From Betaproteobacteria bacterium (GTDB lineage Bacteria > Pseudomonadota > Gammaproteobacteria > Burkholderiales > Casimicrobiaceae): 64,000 nucleotides of DNA. The position numbers and the translations under genes were made by a program. The notes beneath the pieces are model-generated. The model saw only the letters and a program-made list of their open reading frames with translations, searched no databases and was not told the DNA's origin. The stretch covers positions 178,364 through 242,363 of the forward strand of contig JADJWJ010000006.1 in the NCBI GenBank assembly GCA_016716425.1, given 5' to 3'. This document shows, one piece after another, positions 16,395-24,821 of the stretch. How positions within the stretch are numbered: the first letter of the stretch is position 1; each line of letters opens with the position of its first letter.

Positions 16395-17683
16395 CGCCAA
16401 CCGCCGCGATGGCCGCGGCCGCGCCGCTGCCGCGGCCGGCGCTCGCCGCGTACGGCGTCCTCGCGATTCCCCTCGCGATGGCGGCGCTGCCGCTGTACGT
16501 GCACCTGCCCAAGTTCTACGGCGACCACCTCGGCGTGTCGCTCGCCGCACTCGGCGCACTGCTCCTGGTGCTGCGGCTGGCCGACGCGCTGGTCGACCCG
16601 CTGCTGGGCGCGTGGAGCGACCGCGCCCGTTCGCGGAAGGGGCCGATCGCGCTGGCCATGCCGGTGCTGGCGGTCGGCCTGGTCGCACTGTTCATGCCGC
16701 CGGTGCACGGCGAGGCCGCGCTGCTCGCGTGGCTCGGTGCTTCGATGGCGCTCGTGTACGTCGCGTTCAGCGTCGCGACGATCAACCACGGCGCGTGGGG
16801 CGCCGAACTCGCGGCCGATCCGGTCGAGCGCACGCGCGTGACCGCGGTGCGCGAGGGGCTGGCGCTCGCCGGCGTCGTGGTCGCGAGCGTCGCGCCCGCG
16901 CTGCTCGGCGGCGCCGATGGCGAGGCGGCGGGCATGCGCCGGTTCGCACTCGCGTTCGTCGTCATCTGCCTCGGTTGCGCGGCCGTCACGCTCGGGCTCG
17001 CTCCATCCGCGCCGATGCCCGCGGCGCGCGGCGCCCCGGTGCGCGCGGGCATCGCGCAAGCCATCGCCGACCCGCTGTTCCGCCGGCTGCTCGCAGTCTT
17101 CGTCGCCAACGGCATCGCGTCCGCGATCCCGGCCACGCTCGTGCTGTTCTTCGTCGCCGACGTGCTGGACGCCGAGCGCCGGCAGGGGCTCTTCCTCGCG
17201 CTGTACTTCGTCGCCGGCGCGGCCGGCATGCCGTTGTGGGTGCGACTGTCGGCGCGGGTGGGCAAGGTGCGCGCGTGGCTCGCCGCGATGGCGCTCTCCG
17301 TCGTCGCGTTCGTGTGGGCGGCGCTGCTCGGCCCCGGCGACGTCGCGGCGTTCGCGCTGATCTGCGCGCTGTCCGGCTTGGCCCTCGGCGCCGACCTCGC
17401 GCTGCCGCCGTCGCTGCTCGCCGACGTGATCGGCCGCCGCGGCCGCATGGAGGCGACCGGCGCTTACTTCGGGCTGTGGACGCTCGCCACCAAGCTCAAC
17501 CTGGCGCTCGCCGCAGGGATCGCGCTGCCGCTGCTCGCGTGGCTCGGCTACGAGCCGGGCACGCGCGACGCGCGCGAGCTGGCCGCGCTCGCGTTCGTCT
17601 ACGCCGCGGTCCCGTGCGTGCTGAAGGCCGCGGCCGCGCTGACCCTCGTCTGGTTCGACACCCGCTGGAGATCCGCCTCGTGA
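16391..17683 (+). CDS. MFS/GPH-family transporter
   Basis: A 430-residue integral membrane protein with about 12 hydrophobic segments. The loop ADALVDPLLGAWSDRARSRKG is the GPH (glycoside-pentoside-hexuronide) signature between helices 2 and 3. The substrate is unknown. Relatives occur in the Rhodobacter sphaeroides singlet-oxygen regulon beside amine-oxidase-like and SDR genes, where they are annotated as sugar/cation symporters without proof. Here it is coupled by ATGA to the chalcone-isomerase-like gene and by GTGA to the following lipoprotein gene, which argues for a job in lipid-peroxide or lipid-precursor handling. Confidence 0.83.
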   Translation: MTPTAAMAAAAPLPRPALAAYGVLAIPLAMAALPLYVHLPKFYGDHLGVSLAALGALLLVLRLADALVDPLLGAWSDRARSRKGPIALAMPVLAVGLVALFMPPVHGEAALLAWLGASMALVYVAFSVATINHGAWGAELAADPVERTRVTAVREGLALAGVVVASVAPALLGGADGEAAGMRRFALAFVVICLGCAAVTLGLAPSAPMPAARGAPVRAGIAQAIADPLFRRLLAVFVANGIASAIPATLVLFFVADVLDAERRQGLFLALYFVAGAAGMPLWVRLSARVGKVRAWLAAMALSVVAFVWAALLGPGDVAAFALICALSGLALGADLALPPSLLADVIGRRGRMEATGAYFGLWTLATKLNLALAAGIALPLLAWLGYEPGTRDARELAALAFVYAAVPCVLKAAAALTLVWFDTRWRSAS

Positions 17684-18204
17684 TCGTTCGCCACCTGTTC
17701 GCGGCGCTGGCCGCCCTCGTCCTCGCCGGCTGCGCCGCCGTCGACGTCAACGACTACCGCGGCGAGCGCCCGGTCCTCGACCTCGCGCAGTACTTCAACG
17801 GCACCGTCGACGGCTGGGGGATGTTCCAGGACCGCTCGGGCCGCGTGGTGAAGCGCTTCCACGTCCGCATCGACGCCTCGTGGACCGGCAACACGGGCAC
17901 GCTCGACGAGCACTTCGAGTACTCCGACGGCACGAAGGAGCGCCGCGTGTGGACGCTCGTCAAGGACGGCGACCGCTACACCGGCACCGCCGGCGACGTC
18001 GTCGGCACCGCGCAGGGCGCGGCGGCCGGCAACGCGCTGCACTGGACGTACGTGCTGGCGCTGCCCGTCGACGGCCGCACGTGGCACATGGACATGGACG
18101 ACTGGATGTTCCTCGTTGACGAGACGACGTTGCTCAACCGCACGACGATGTCCAAGTTCGGCGTGAAGGTCGGCGAGGTCACGCTGTCGTTCCGCAAGCG
18201 CTGA
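17680..18204 (+). CDS. DUF3833 lipoprotein
   Basis: A 174-residue lipoprotein. A short hydrophobic signal ends in the lipobox LAGC at residues 13-16, so mature Cys is lipidated. The remainder matches DUF3833 (YFNGTVDGWGMFQDRSGRVVKRF, WHMDMDDWMFLVDETTLLNRT), a beta-rich lipocalin-like fold predicted to carry a hydrophobic ligand in the periplasm. The GTG start overlaps the transporter stop. Function unproven; its constant company is this lipid-modification gene set. Confidence 0.85.
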   Translation: MIVRHLFAALAALVLAGCAAVDVNDYRGERPVLDLAQYFNGTVDGWGMFQDRSGRVVKRFHVRIDASWTGNTGTLDEHFEYSDGTKERRVWTLVKDGDRYTGTAGDVVGTAQGAAAGNALHWTYVLALPVDGRTWHMDMDDWMFLVDETTLLNRTTMSKFGVKVGEVTLSFRKR

Positions 18205-18206
18205 CG

Positions 18207-18992
18207 ATGGGATTGTTCGCGCCGCTCAACCCGCCGCTGCCCGCCTGGCCCGACGCCCGCGTCTGGGTGATCGGCGCGTCCACCGGCATCGGCGCCGCCG
18301 TGGCGCGCGCGCTGCTCGCGCGCGGCGCGCGGGTGGCGGTGTCGGCGCGGTCGGCGGACAAGCTGCGCGAAGTCGCGGGTGCGAATGCCAATGCGCTGGT
18401 CGAACCGCTCGACTTCACGCAGACCGCGGCGGTCGCCTCCGCGTGGGAGCGCATCCGCGCGGCGTGGGGCGGCGCCGACCTCGTGCTGATCGTCGCGGGC
18501 ACGCACGAGGAGGTGCGCGCGTGGGAGCTCTCCGAAGGCAAGTCGCGCGCGCTGCTCGAGACCAACCTGCACGGCGTGATCAACACGACGTCGGCCGTCG
18601 TGCCCGGGCTGCTCGCGCAGGGCCGCGGCGCGCTCGGCATCGTGTCGTCGGTCGCCGGCTACCGCGGGCTGCCGAAGGCGCTGGTCTACGGCGCGTCGAA
18701 GGCGGCGCTGATCAACTTCGCCGAGACGCTCTACCTCGACCTCAATCCGAAGGGGCTCGGCGTCTACCTGATCAACCCCGGCTTCGTGCGCACACCGCTG
18801 ACCGACCGCAACGCGTTCCGGATGCCGAACCTCATCACGGCGGAGGAGGCGGCCGACGAGATCGTCGCGGGACTCGAAGCGGGCGACTTCGAGATCCACT
18901 TCCCGCGCGCGTTCACGCGCAAGCTGAAGCTCATGCGGCTGCTGCCGTACCGGTGGTACTTCGCGCTGGTGCGCAGGGCGACCGGGCTGTAG
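18207..18992 (+). CDS. Short-chain dehydrogenase/reductase (RSP_1087-type)
   Basis: A 261-residue classical SDR. The cofactor loop is GASTGIGAAVA (about 24-34), with catalytic Ser in IVSSVAGYRG and YGASK as the YxxxK pair. The C-terminus carries a basic RKLKLMRLLPYRWYFALVRR segment that may bind membrane. It starts two bases after the DUF3833 stop and is the last gene of the operon. An SDR occupies the same position in the Rhodobacter sigma-E/ChrR cluster, so it probably reduces or oxidises a carbonyl on a modified acyl chain. Confidence 0.85.
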   Translation: MGLFAPLNPPLPAWPDARVWVIGASTGIGAAVARALLARGARVAVSARSADKLREVAGANANALVEPLDFTQTAAVASAWERIRAAWGGADLVLIVAGTHEEVRAWELSEGKSRALLETNLHGVINTTSAVVPGLLAQGRGALGIVSSVAGYRGLPKALVYGASKAALINFAETLYLDLNPKGLGVYLINPGFVRTPLTDRNAFRMPNLITAEEAADEIVAGLEAGDFEIHFPRAFTRKLKLMRLLPYRWYFALVRRATGL

Positions 18993-19042
18993 GGGTTCGG
19001 GACGACGCGCCCGGAACAACCGAGCCTGGCTCGGTTCCGAGG

Positions 19043-19070
19043 AAAAAAGAGGCCCGCTCGCGCGGGCCTT
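19043..19070 (-). terminator. Intrinsic terminator, best read leftward
   Basis: GGCCCGCTCGCGCGGGCC (19051-19068) is a strong hairpin with an A-run on its left, which is a U-run in leftward RNA. It closes the small leftward gene at 19186-19422 and may also slow the rightward lipid operon. Confidence 0.65.
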
Positions 19071-19185
19071 CGGGGATGCCGGCAGGGAGGGGCGCCGGCA
19101 GGGGGTAATCGTGTGCGCGCCTTGCGAAACGATCCCCCGCCGGAGCGGGGGTTGAGGCAAGGCGCGCGTCGCCGCGGCCGATGTC

Positions 19186-19422
19186 TCAGCGAGCGCCCAC
19201 CACGTCGACCGTCGCGTACCGGATCTCGCCCTTTTCCAGAGCGCGGATCTGCCCGGCGCGCTCGGCCTCGGCGGCGATGAACTGCTGCCGCGCGGCCAGC
19301 GTGTCGGGGTCGGGGTGCGTCATGCCGCGCGTGACCATTTCGAGCCCGCCGACGGCAATCGCGATCGTCGCGGTGAGGAACACGACCTTTTGTTTCCAGC
19401 CGATGGCGTTGTACGTCTTCAT
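19186..19422 (-). CDS. Small single-span membrane protein, unknown
   Basis: A 78-residue protein: MKTYNAIGWKQK, then a transmembrane helix (VVFLTATIAIAVGGLEMV, about 13-30), then a hydrophilic Glu/Arg-rich periplasmic tail. No family is recognised. The ATG at 19422 follows GGAG at suitable distance; an in-frame extension to 19533 runs through repeat-like Pro-rich codons and is unlikely. It is monocistronic with its own terminator. Confidence 0.55.
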   Translation of the reverse strand: MKTYNAIGWKQKVVFLTATIAIAVGGLEMVTRGMTHPDPDTLAARQQFIAAEAERAGQIRALEKGEIRYATVDVVGAR

Positions 19423-19708
19423 GTTGGTTCTCCGGTTGCGTCCGCCGGCTTCCGGCGGGGGCGGCGACGAGGCGTTTGCTCGAATGTCCGTCGCCATGGA
19501 GCGCATCGTAGGCAGCGCGGTGCCGGGCCTCAATGGGCAAGCGACGGACCCGCCGCTTGGCGCGACGAGACCCCCTTATCGCGGCGTGATGCGACGAAGC
19601 CGGGCGACAAGGCGGGAGAAACGGGGGCGGCGCGGAGCGCGAAACACGGAACCGGGGAACGTCCGGTCGTGCGCAGCGGCGGGCGGGTGCCGATCGCGGC
19701 GGATTCGG

Positions 19709-19714
19709 TATAAT
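19709..19714 (+). promoter_or_regulatory. -10 element of the tRNA-Met gene
   Basis: A perfect TATAAT lies 10 bases before the tRNA; the -35 region has no good match. Confidence 0.6.
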
Positions 19715-19724
19715 GGCGGGCTTC

Positions 19725-19801
19725 GGCGAGCTAGCTCAGCTGGTTAGAGCAGAGGAATCATAATCCTTTGGTCCGGGGTTCGAGTCCCTGGCTCGCCACC
19801 A
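19725..19801 (+). tRNA. tRNA-Met (anticodon CAT)
   Basis: A 77-base cloverleaf with encoded CCA. The acceptor stem GGCGAGC pairs with GCTCGCC, the D-arm is GCTC...GAGC, the anticodon stem GAGGA/TCCTT encloses ATCATAA with CAT at positions 34-36, and the T-arm contains TTCGAGT. The resemblance is to elongator tRNA-Met; a CAT anticodon could also be a lysidine-modified tRNA-Ile2, which is less likely here. Confidence 0.92.
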
Positions 19802-19806
19802 ACACC

Positions 19807-19841
19807 AGAAGGCCCTGCGGCGACGCAGGGCCTTCTCTTTT
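19807..19841 (+). terminator. Intrinsic terminator after tRNA-Met
   Basis: AGAAGGCCCTGCG pairs with CGCAGGGCCTTCT, followed by CTTTT, immediately after the tRNA. Confidence 0.85.
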
Positions 19842-20028
19842 GCGCAACCTCGCTTGCGCATCCTCGCTTGCGCGCCCCCTCTCATAGTCTGCGCGGTCGT
19901 TGCGCACCGCCCGTGCCCGCCGGCACGATCGGTGCTTGCCCTGGCGGGCTGCGGCGCGGCAGTATCCGTGCCGCAGCCGTGCCACGGAACGCACACCCCG
20001 GAACAGAATCAGCGCATCGGAGAGCTTG

Positions 20029-23000
20029 ATGGCATACGGTCTCACCCGCGCGGCGCGCGCCGCTCACTTCGTCGCGGCCCTCGCGCTGCTGCAGCTCGCG
20101 CTCGCCGGCGCGGCGTGGGCGCAGGCGCCCGACCTCGCGACGGCCAGCGCCGGCGTCTGGCGCGACGTGGCCCAGAAGGACGCGCCGCCAGCGGGCGCGC
20201 AATGGATCGTGCCGGATCGCTACCGGCTGGTGGCGCTCGATCGCGCGGCGTTCGAGGCGCAGTTCTTCGCCGCGCCGCGGGAGTTCACCGAGGCCGCACG
20301 CGCCAATCCGGTGATCGTCGCGCTGCCGATGCCCGACGGCGGCGTCGCACGCTTTTCGATCGTCGAGACCGAGGTGATGGCGCCCGAGCTCGCCGCGAAG
20401 TTCCCGGACATCCGGACGTGGGCGGGGCAGGGCATCGACGATCCGGCGGAAACGGTGCGGCTCGACTGGACGCCGCAGGGCTTCCACGGGATGGTGCTCT
20501 CCGCCGCGCGCGGCCGCGTGTTCATTGATCCGCAGAGCCGCGGCGACACGACGACGTACATGAGCTACTACACGCGTGACCACTTCTCGCCCAACCGGGC
20601 CGGCTTCTACGAGCATCCGCCGCTCGATCCCGGAGGCAGGATGACCGCGCACATCCGCAGCCTGATCGCGTCGGCGCCACAGGCGGCGTCGGGCACGCAG
20701 TTGCGGACGTACCGGACGGCGGTCGCCGCGACCGGCGAGTACACGGCGTACCACGGCGGCACGGTCCCGCTGGGACAGGGGGCGATCGTGACGGCAATGA
20801 ACCGCGTCAACGGCATCTACGAGGCGGAGGTGGCGGTACGGATGGTGCTCGTCGCGAACAACGACCTACTCGTCTACACCAACGCCGGGTCCGATCCGTA
20901 CAGCAACACCGACGGCGTCGCAATGCTGACCCAGAACCAGAACACGGCGGACAGCGTGATCGGCACCACCAATTACGACATCGGTCATGTCTTCAGCACC
21001 GGCGGGGGAGGCGTCGCAAGCTTGGGCGTGCCTTGCCGGGCGGGCTTGAAAGCGCGTGGCGTCACCGGAAGCGGCTCGCCCACAGGCGACGCGTTCTGGG
21101 TCGACTACGTCGCGCACGAGATCGGCCACCAGTTCGGCGCCAACCATACATTCAACGGAACGGCAGGCAACTGCAGTGGTGCCAACCGCAACGGCCCGAC
21201 CGCGTACGAGCCGGGTAGCGGCTCGACGATCATGGCGTACGCGGGCATCTGCGGCGCGCAGGACCTGCAGCCGAACAGCGACGCCTACTTCCACACGATC
21301 AGCTTCGACGAGATCGTCACCTACACGAACTCCGGACTTGGGAACGGCTGCGCGGCCCAGACCGGCACCGGGAACACGCCGCCCGTCCCGACCGTCCCGG
21401 CCGGCGGCTTCACGATCCCCGCCAACACGCCGTTCGAGCTCACCGGGTCGGCGACCGACGCCAACGGCGACGCGCTCACCTACAACTGGGAGGAGTTCGA
21501 CCTCGGCGCGGCGGGCCCGCCGGGTGTGGCGACCGCCGTGCCGTTCTTCCGCTCGTGGAACGCGACGACGAGCCCGACGCGGACGTTTCCGCGTCTTTCG
21601 ACCATCCTGGGCGGTCCGGCCGCCGTCGGCGAAGTCCTGCCCAACGCGACGCGCGCGCTGAACTTCCGGATGACCGTCCGCGACAACCGCGCCGGCGGCG
21701 GCGGCGTCGACTACAAATCGATCGCCTTCAACGTCACCACTGCGGCCGGCCCGTTCCAGGTCACCGCGCCCAACACGAACGTGACGTGGGGCGGTGGCAG
21801 CACGCAGACCGTCACGTGGAACGTCGCAGGCACCAACGCCGGCGCCGTGAGCTGCGCCAACGTCGACATCCGGCTGTCCACCGACGGCGGCAACACGTTC
21901 CCGACGGCGCTGGCCACGGCCACGCCCAACGACGGCTCGCAGTCGGTGACGCTGCCGAACGTGACGACGTCGACCGCGCGCGTCAAGGTCGCGTGCAGCA
22001 CCAGCATCTTCTTCGACATCTCGAACGTGAACTTCGCGATCGGCAGCGTGCCGGGGCCGACCGTGGCCACCGGCGCCGCGAGCGCCATCGGGCAGACGGG
22101 CGCGACGCTCAACGGCACCGTCAGCAGCAACGGCAACGCGACGACCGTGACGTTCCAGTACGGCCTCACCACGAGCTACGGCACCACGGTGACCGCCGTG
22201 CAGAGTCCGCTTTCGGCGGGGGCGGCGAACGCGCCCGTGTCCGCGGCGATCACCGGGCTCACGTGCAACACGACGTACCACTTCCGCGTCGTCGGCAGCA
22301 ACAGCGCCGGCACCAACAACGGCGGCGACGCGACGTTCACGACGTCGTCGTGCCCGGCGCAGACGGTCACCACCACGGGCCTGGCCTCCAGCGTCAACCC
22401 GTCGGTCGTGGGCACGCCGGTCACGTTCACCGCGTCGGTCACCGGCACCGCGCCGACCGGCAACGTCGTGTTCCGCGCCAACGGCGTGATCATCGCCGGC
22501 TGCAGCGGCGTCGCGCTGACCGGCAGCGGCAACACGCGCACCGCGCCGTGCACGACGTCGGCCCTCGCGGTCGGCACGTACTCGATCACGGCCGCCTACG
22601 GCGGCAACGCCGGCAACCTGGCGTCGACGTCGCCCGCGCTGTCGCATCAGGTCGTGGGCACCGTGCCGGGGGTCGCGACGATCGTCGTCAACCCGTACGG
22701 CACGGTCACCGTGCAGGGCGCCACCCTCAACGGCAACACGATCTCGGCCTTCACGTCCAACGTCGTCATCCAGCTCGGGACGACGCCCGGCGCCGCGAAC
22801 TCGTTCGCGCAGATCGACTTCCAGGGCCTGAACCTCGGCGCGGGCAACAGCCTCACGCTGCGCTCGGGGGCGGCCGGGCAGGCGGTCGTGCTGCGCAACG
22901 CGACGAGCGCGGCGAGCGCGATCGACGGCACGCTGCAGGCGGCAGGTGGCAACGGCGCGGCGCCGCCGGTGCTGCACGTCGCCAATCCGGCAGGCATCGC

Positions 23001-23889
23001 GGTCGGCGCGGCGGGCAACGTGCTGGGGACGTCGGGCCTGACGCTCGACGCGCTCGGCGCGACGCCGACCACCGGGCAGAACGTCACCAACGCCGGCATG
23101 GTCGACGGCGGCCCGGCGCTGCGGCTGCAGGGCGGAAACGTCAAGGGCGGCGGCGCGTACAAGGGCGACGCGATCTGGCTCGCGACATTCGGCAGCGCCA
23201 ACAACCCGGTCAACGGCAACTACTTCCTGTTGAACGGGCTGCAGCTCTACCCGGGCACCGGCGGCAACGTCAACCTCACGCTCAACGCGTACGGCCCCGC
23301 GCCGCAGTTTCTCAACCTGAAGATCAACGGCAACGGGACGCTGTGGATGCCGTCGGCGTGGCCGCTCGGCGTCACCTCGCCGCCGAACAACAACCCGCTG
23401 GCGCCGGGCGCCGTGCGACCGCCCGGCACGCCCGAGCCCGCGTACGGCGGCGGCAGCATGATCGTGCAGGCCACCGGCTCGCTGCTGCTGGTCGACGGCG
23501 GCACGAACGATCTCGTGTTCCCCGGCGCGATCGTGCTCAAGGCGGACGGCGACCTCGACCTCAACGGCGTCGTCGTCAACCAGGGGTGGACGATCACCGG
23601 CAAGCAGTTCCAGGGGATCTTCCTCGAGTCGCCGAACATCGTGAGCCCGGCGGGGCTGATCCACCTCTACAGCAACTATCCGAACTGGGTGAACTTCAGC
23701 ACGATGCCGAAGCAGTACGTGCGCGCGTTCTCGCTCGCCGCGAATCCCGACGGAAGCGCCAGCTTCTTCGCCGCCGACGCCATCATCCCGCACCTCAACA
23801 CCTACTCCGTGACCGTCGACCTCGCGGCGAGCGGCGGCTGCTGGACCTGCGCGATCAACTCGACGCCGATCGACGTGTACGGACCGTGA
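20029..23889 (+). CDS. Large secreted zinc metalloprotease (reprolysin-like) with Ig/Fn3-type repeats
   Basis: A 1286-residue exported protein. Signal peptide about 1-32 (ends AWAQA), propeptide to about residue 200, then a metzincin domain whose zinc site HEIGHQFGANH spans 363-373, followed by an IMAYAGICG Met-turn-like segment. Beyond about 450 come a PKD/cadherin-like segment (TDANGDALTYNWEEFD), a domain with DIRLSTDGGNTFP, an Fn3-like module (ATLNGTVSSNGNATTVTFQYG) and a bacterial Ig module (GTYSITAAYGGNAGN). The C-terminal 400 residues are a Gly/Asn-rich beta region without an assignment. It probably degrades extracellular protein. GGAG seven bases before the ATG fixes the start. Confidence 0.88.
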   Translation: MAYGLTRAARAAHFVAALALLQLALAGAAWAQAPDLATASAGVWRDVAQKDAPPAGAQWIVPDRYRLVALDRAAFEAQFFAAPREFTEAARANPVIVALPMPDGGVARFSIVETEVMAPELAAKFPDIRTWAGQGIDDPAETVRLDWTPQGFHGMVLSAARGRVFIDPQSRGDTTTYMSYYTRDHFSPNRAGFYEHPPLDPGGRMTAHIRSLIASAPQAASGTQLRTYRTAVAATGEYTAYHGGTVPLGQGAIVTAMNRVNGIYEAEVAVRMVLVANNDLLVYTNAGSDPYSNTDGVAMLTQNQNTADSVIGTTNYDIGHVFSTGGGGVASLGVPCRAGLKARGVTGSGSPTGDAFWVDYVAHEIGHQFGANHTFNGTAGNCSGANRNGPTAYEPGSGSTIMAYAGICGAQDLQPNSDAYFHTISFDEIVTYTNSGLGNGCAAQTGTGNTPPVPTVPAGGFTIPANTPFELTGSATDANGDALTYNWEEFDLGAAGPPGVATAVPFFRSWNATTSPTRTFPRLSTILGGPAAVGEVLPNATRALNFRMTVRDNRAGGGGVDYKSIAFNVTTAAGPFQVTAPNTNVTWGGGSTQTVTWNVAGTNAGAVSCANVDIRLSTDGGNTFPTALATATPNDGSQSVTLPNVTTSTARVKVACSTSIFFDISNVNFAIGSVPGPTVATGAASAIGQTGATLNGTVSSNGNATTVTFQYGLTTSYGTTVTAVQSPLSAGAANAPVSAAITGLTCNTTYHFRVVGSNSAGTNNGGDATFTTSSCPAQTVTTTGLASSVNPSVVGTPVTFTASVTGTAPTGNVVFRANGVIIAGCSGVALTGSGNTRTAPCTTSALAVGTYSITAAYGGNAGNLASTSPALSHQVVGTVPGVATIVVNPYGTVTVQGATLNGNTISAFTSNVVIQLGTTPGAANSFAQIDFQGLNLGAGNSLTLRSGAAGQAVVLRNATSAASAIDGTLQAAGGNGAAPPVLHVANPAGIAVGAAGNVLGTSGLTLDALGATPTTGQNVTNAGMVDGGPALRLQGGNVKGGGAYKGDAIWLATFGSANNPVNGNYFLLNGLQLYPGTGGNVNLTLNAYGPAPQFLNLKINGNGTLWMPSAWPLGVTSPPNNNPLAPGAVRPPGTPEPAYGGGSMIVQATGSLLLVDGGTNDLVFPGAIVLKADGDLDLNGVVVNQGWTITGKQFQGIFLESPNIVSPAGLIHLYSNYPNWVNFSTMPKQYVRAFSLAANPDGSASFFAADAIIPHLNTYSVTVDLAASGGCWTCAINSTPIDVYGP

Positions 23890-23988
23890 CGTGCTGCCCG
23901 GCCGGCGCGCGCCGCGCGCTGCCCGGGCCGCGCGTCCTGTACCTGTCGCGAGCCGGCGGCCACCGGCTCGCGTCACCCGCGGATGCGA

Positions 23989-24534
23989 TCAGGGCGCCAC
24001 GCGCTGGATGTGCTCGCAGACGAGCGTCACCGACTCCATCGGCGTGTCTGCGGGGCCTTTCGCGGCGAGTCCCGGCTCCAGCTCGACCTTCGCCGGCCAC
24101 GCGTTCTCCAGGTAGAACCGCGCGACCGGCTTGTTGCTCTGGTCGTACATGACGAGGGATCCGTTCTTGCGCGCGGCGCCGGGTCCGCTGCGGGCGACCA
24201 TCTCGTGCCACGCCCACACCTCGATGCCCCGGGTCAAGCCGCGCCGCAACGTGACCGTCGCGGTCTTCACCACCGCGCCCGACGGCATCGCGGAAGTCGG
24301 GGGCGCCACCTCGACCGCGGACACGATCGACCCCAGCTCCGAGAACGACGCGATCTCGACGCCGTCGATCGTGATCGAGAACCGCGAGGCGGCGATGGGC
24401 TGCTCCGGCGGGGCGGCGGCCGCCCTCCCGGAACCCGCGACGGCCACGAAGGCCACCGCAAGCAGCACGACGAAGGCGCGTGCGCGCGCGACCGGTTGCA
24501 GGTGTGCAGCTCGGGGCGACCGTGCGATTTCCAT
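23989..24534 (-). CDS. Phage-tail-tube-like (T4 gp19 family) protein with a signal peptide
   Basis: A 181-residue protein. The C-terminal 130 residues follow the gp19 tail-tube pattern: FSITIDGVEIASFSELG, LRRGLTRGIEVWAWHEM, GSLVMYDQSNKPVARFYLEN, then AWPAKVE and a final acidic/hydrophobic strand. Unlike phage or Hcp-like tube proteins, it starts with a clear Sec signal (ARAFVVLLAVAFVAVAG, cleavage after AAA), so it should be exported. GGAGGAG upstream supports the ATG at 24534. No other phage genes are nearby. It lies between two large secreted proteases on the opposite strand. Function unknown. Confidence 0.8.
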   Translation of the reverse strand: MEIARSPRAAHLQPVARARAFVVLLAVAFVAVAGSGRAAAAPPEQPIAASRFSITIDGVEIASFSELGSIVSAVEVAPPTSAMPSGAVVKTATVTLRRGLTRGIEVWAWHEMVARSGPGAARKNGSLVMYDQSNKPVARFYLENAWPAKVELEPGLAAKGPADTPMESVTLVCEHIQRVAP

Positions 24535-24821
24535 GAGGCTCCTCCGTTGCGAGTCGAAGTTCGCTGCGGGTGCGCCGGCCTCCCCGGTGTCGTCGTTGTC
24601 GGGCGCTGCGGGCAATTTCATCCGATCGATCCGCGGTGTCAACCATGCGCGGCACGTGGTGATGCCGCGGACGCGGCCGCTCGTCGTCCGGGCGTCGGCG
24701 GCGGGCAGCGTGTATTGCGAAACGAGAATCGTTGCGAGACACTGCCGCACCGCCGAGGGTCGGGCACGTGCCCGCCGGCCGCACGAGTAGTCCGACCAAA
24801 AACGAGGGGAGCGCAACAGTG

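Noticed and set aside
20866..23976. 1036-codon ORF antisense to the metalloprotease gene
   Set aside because: Low-complexity Arg/Ala/Val composition and no start signal; shadow of the real gene.
23989..24534. Prophage or contractile injection system remnant
   Set aside because: Only one tail-like gene is present and it carries a signal peptide; no sheath, baseplate, portal or lysis genes are nearby.
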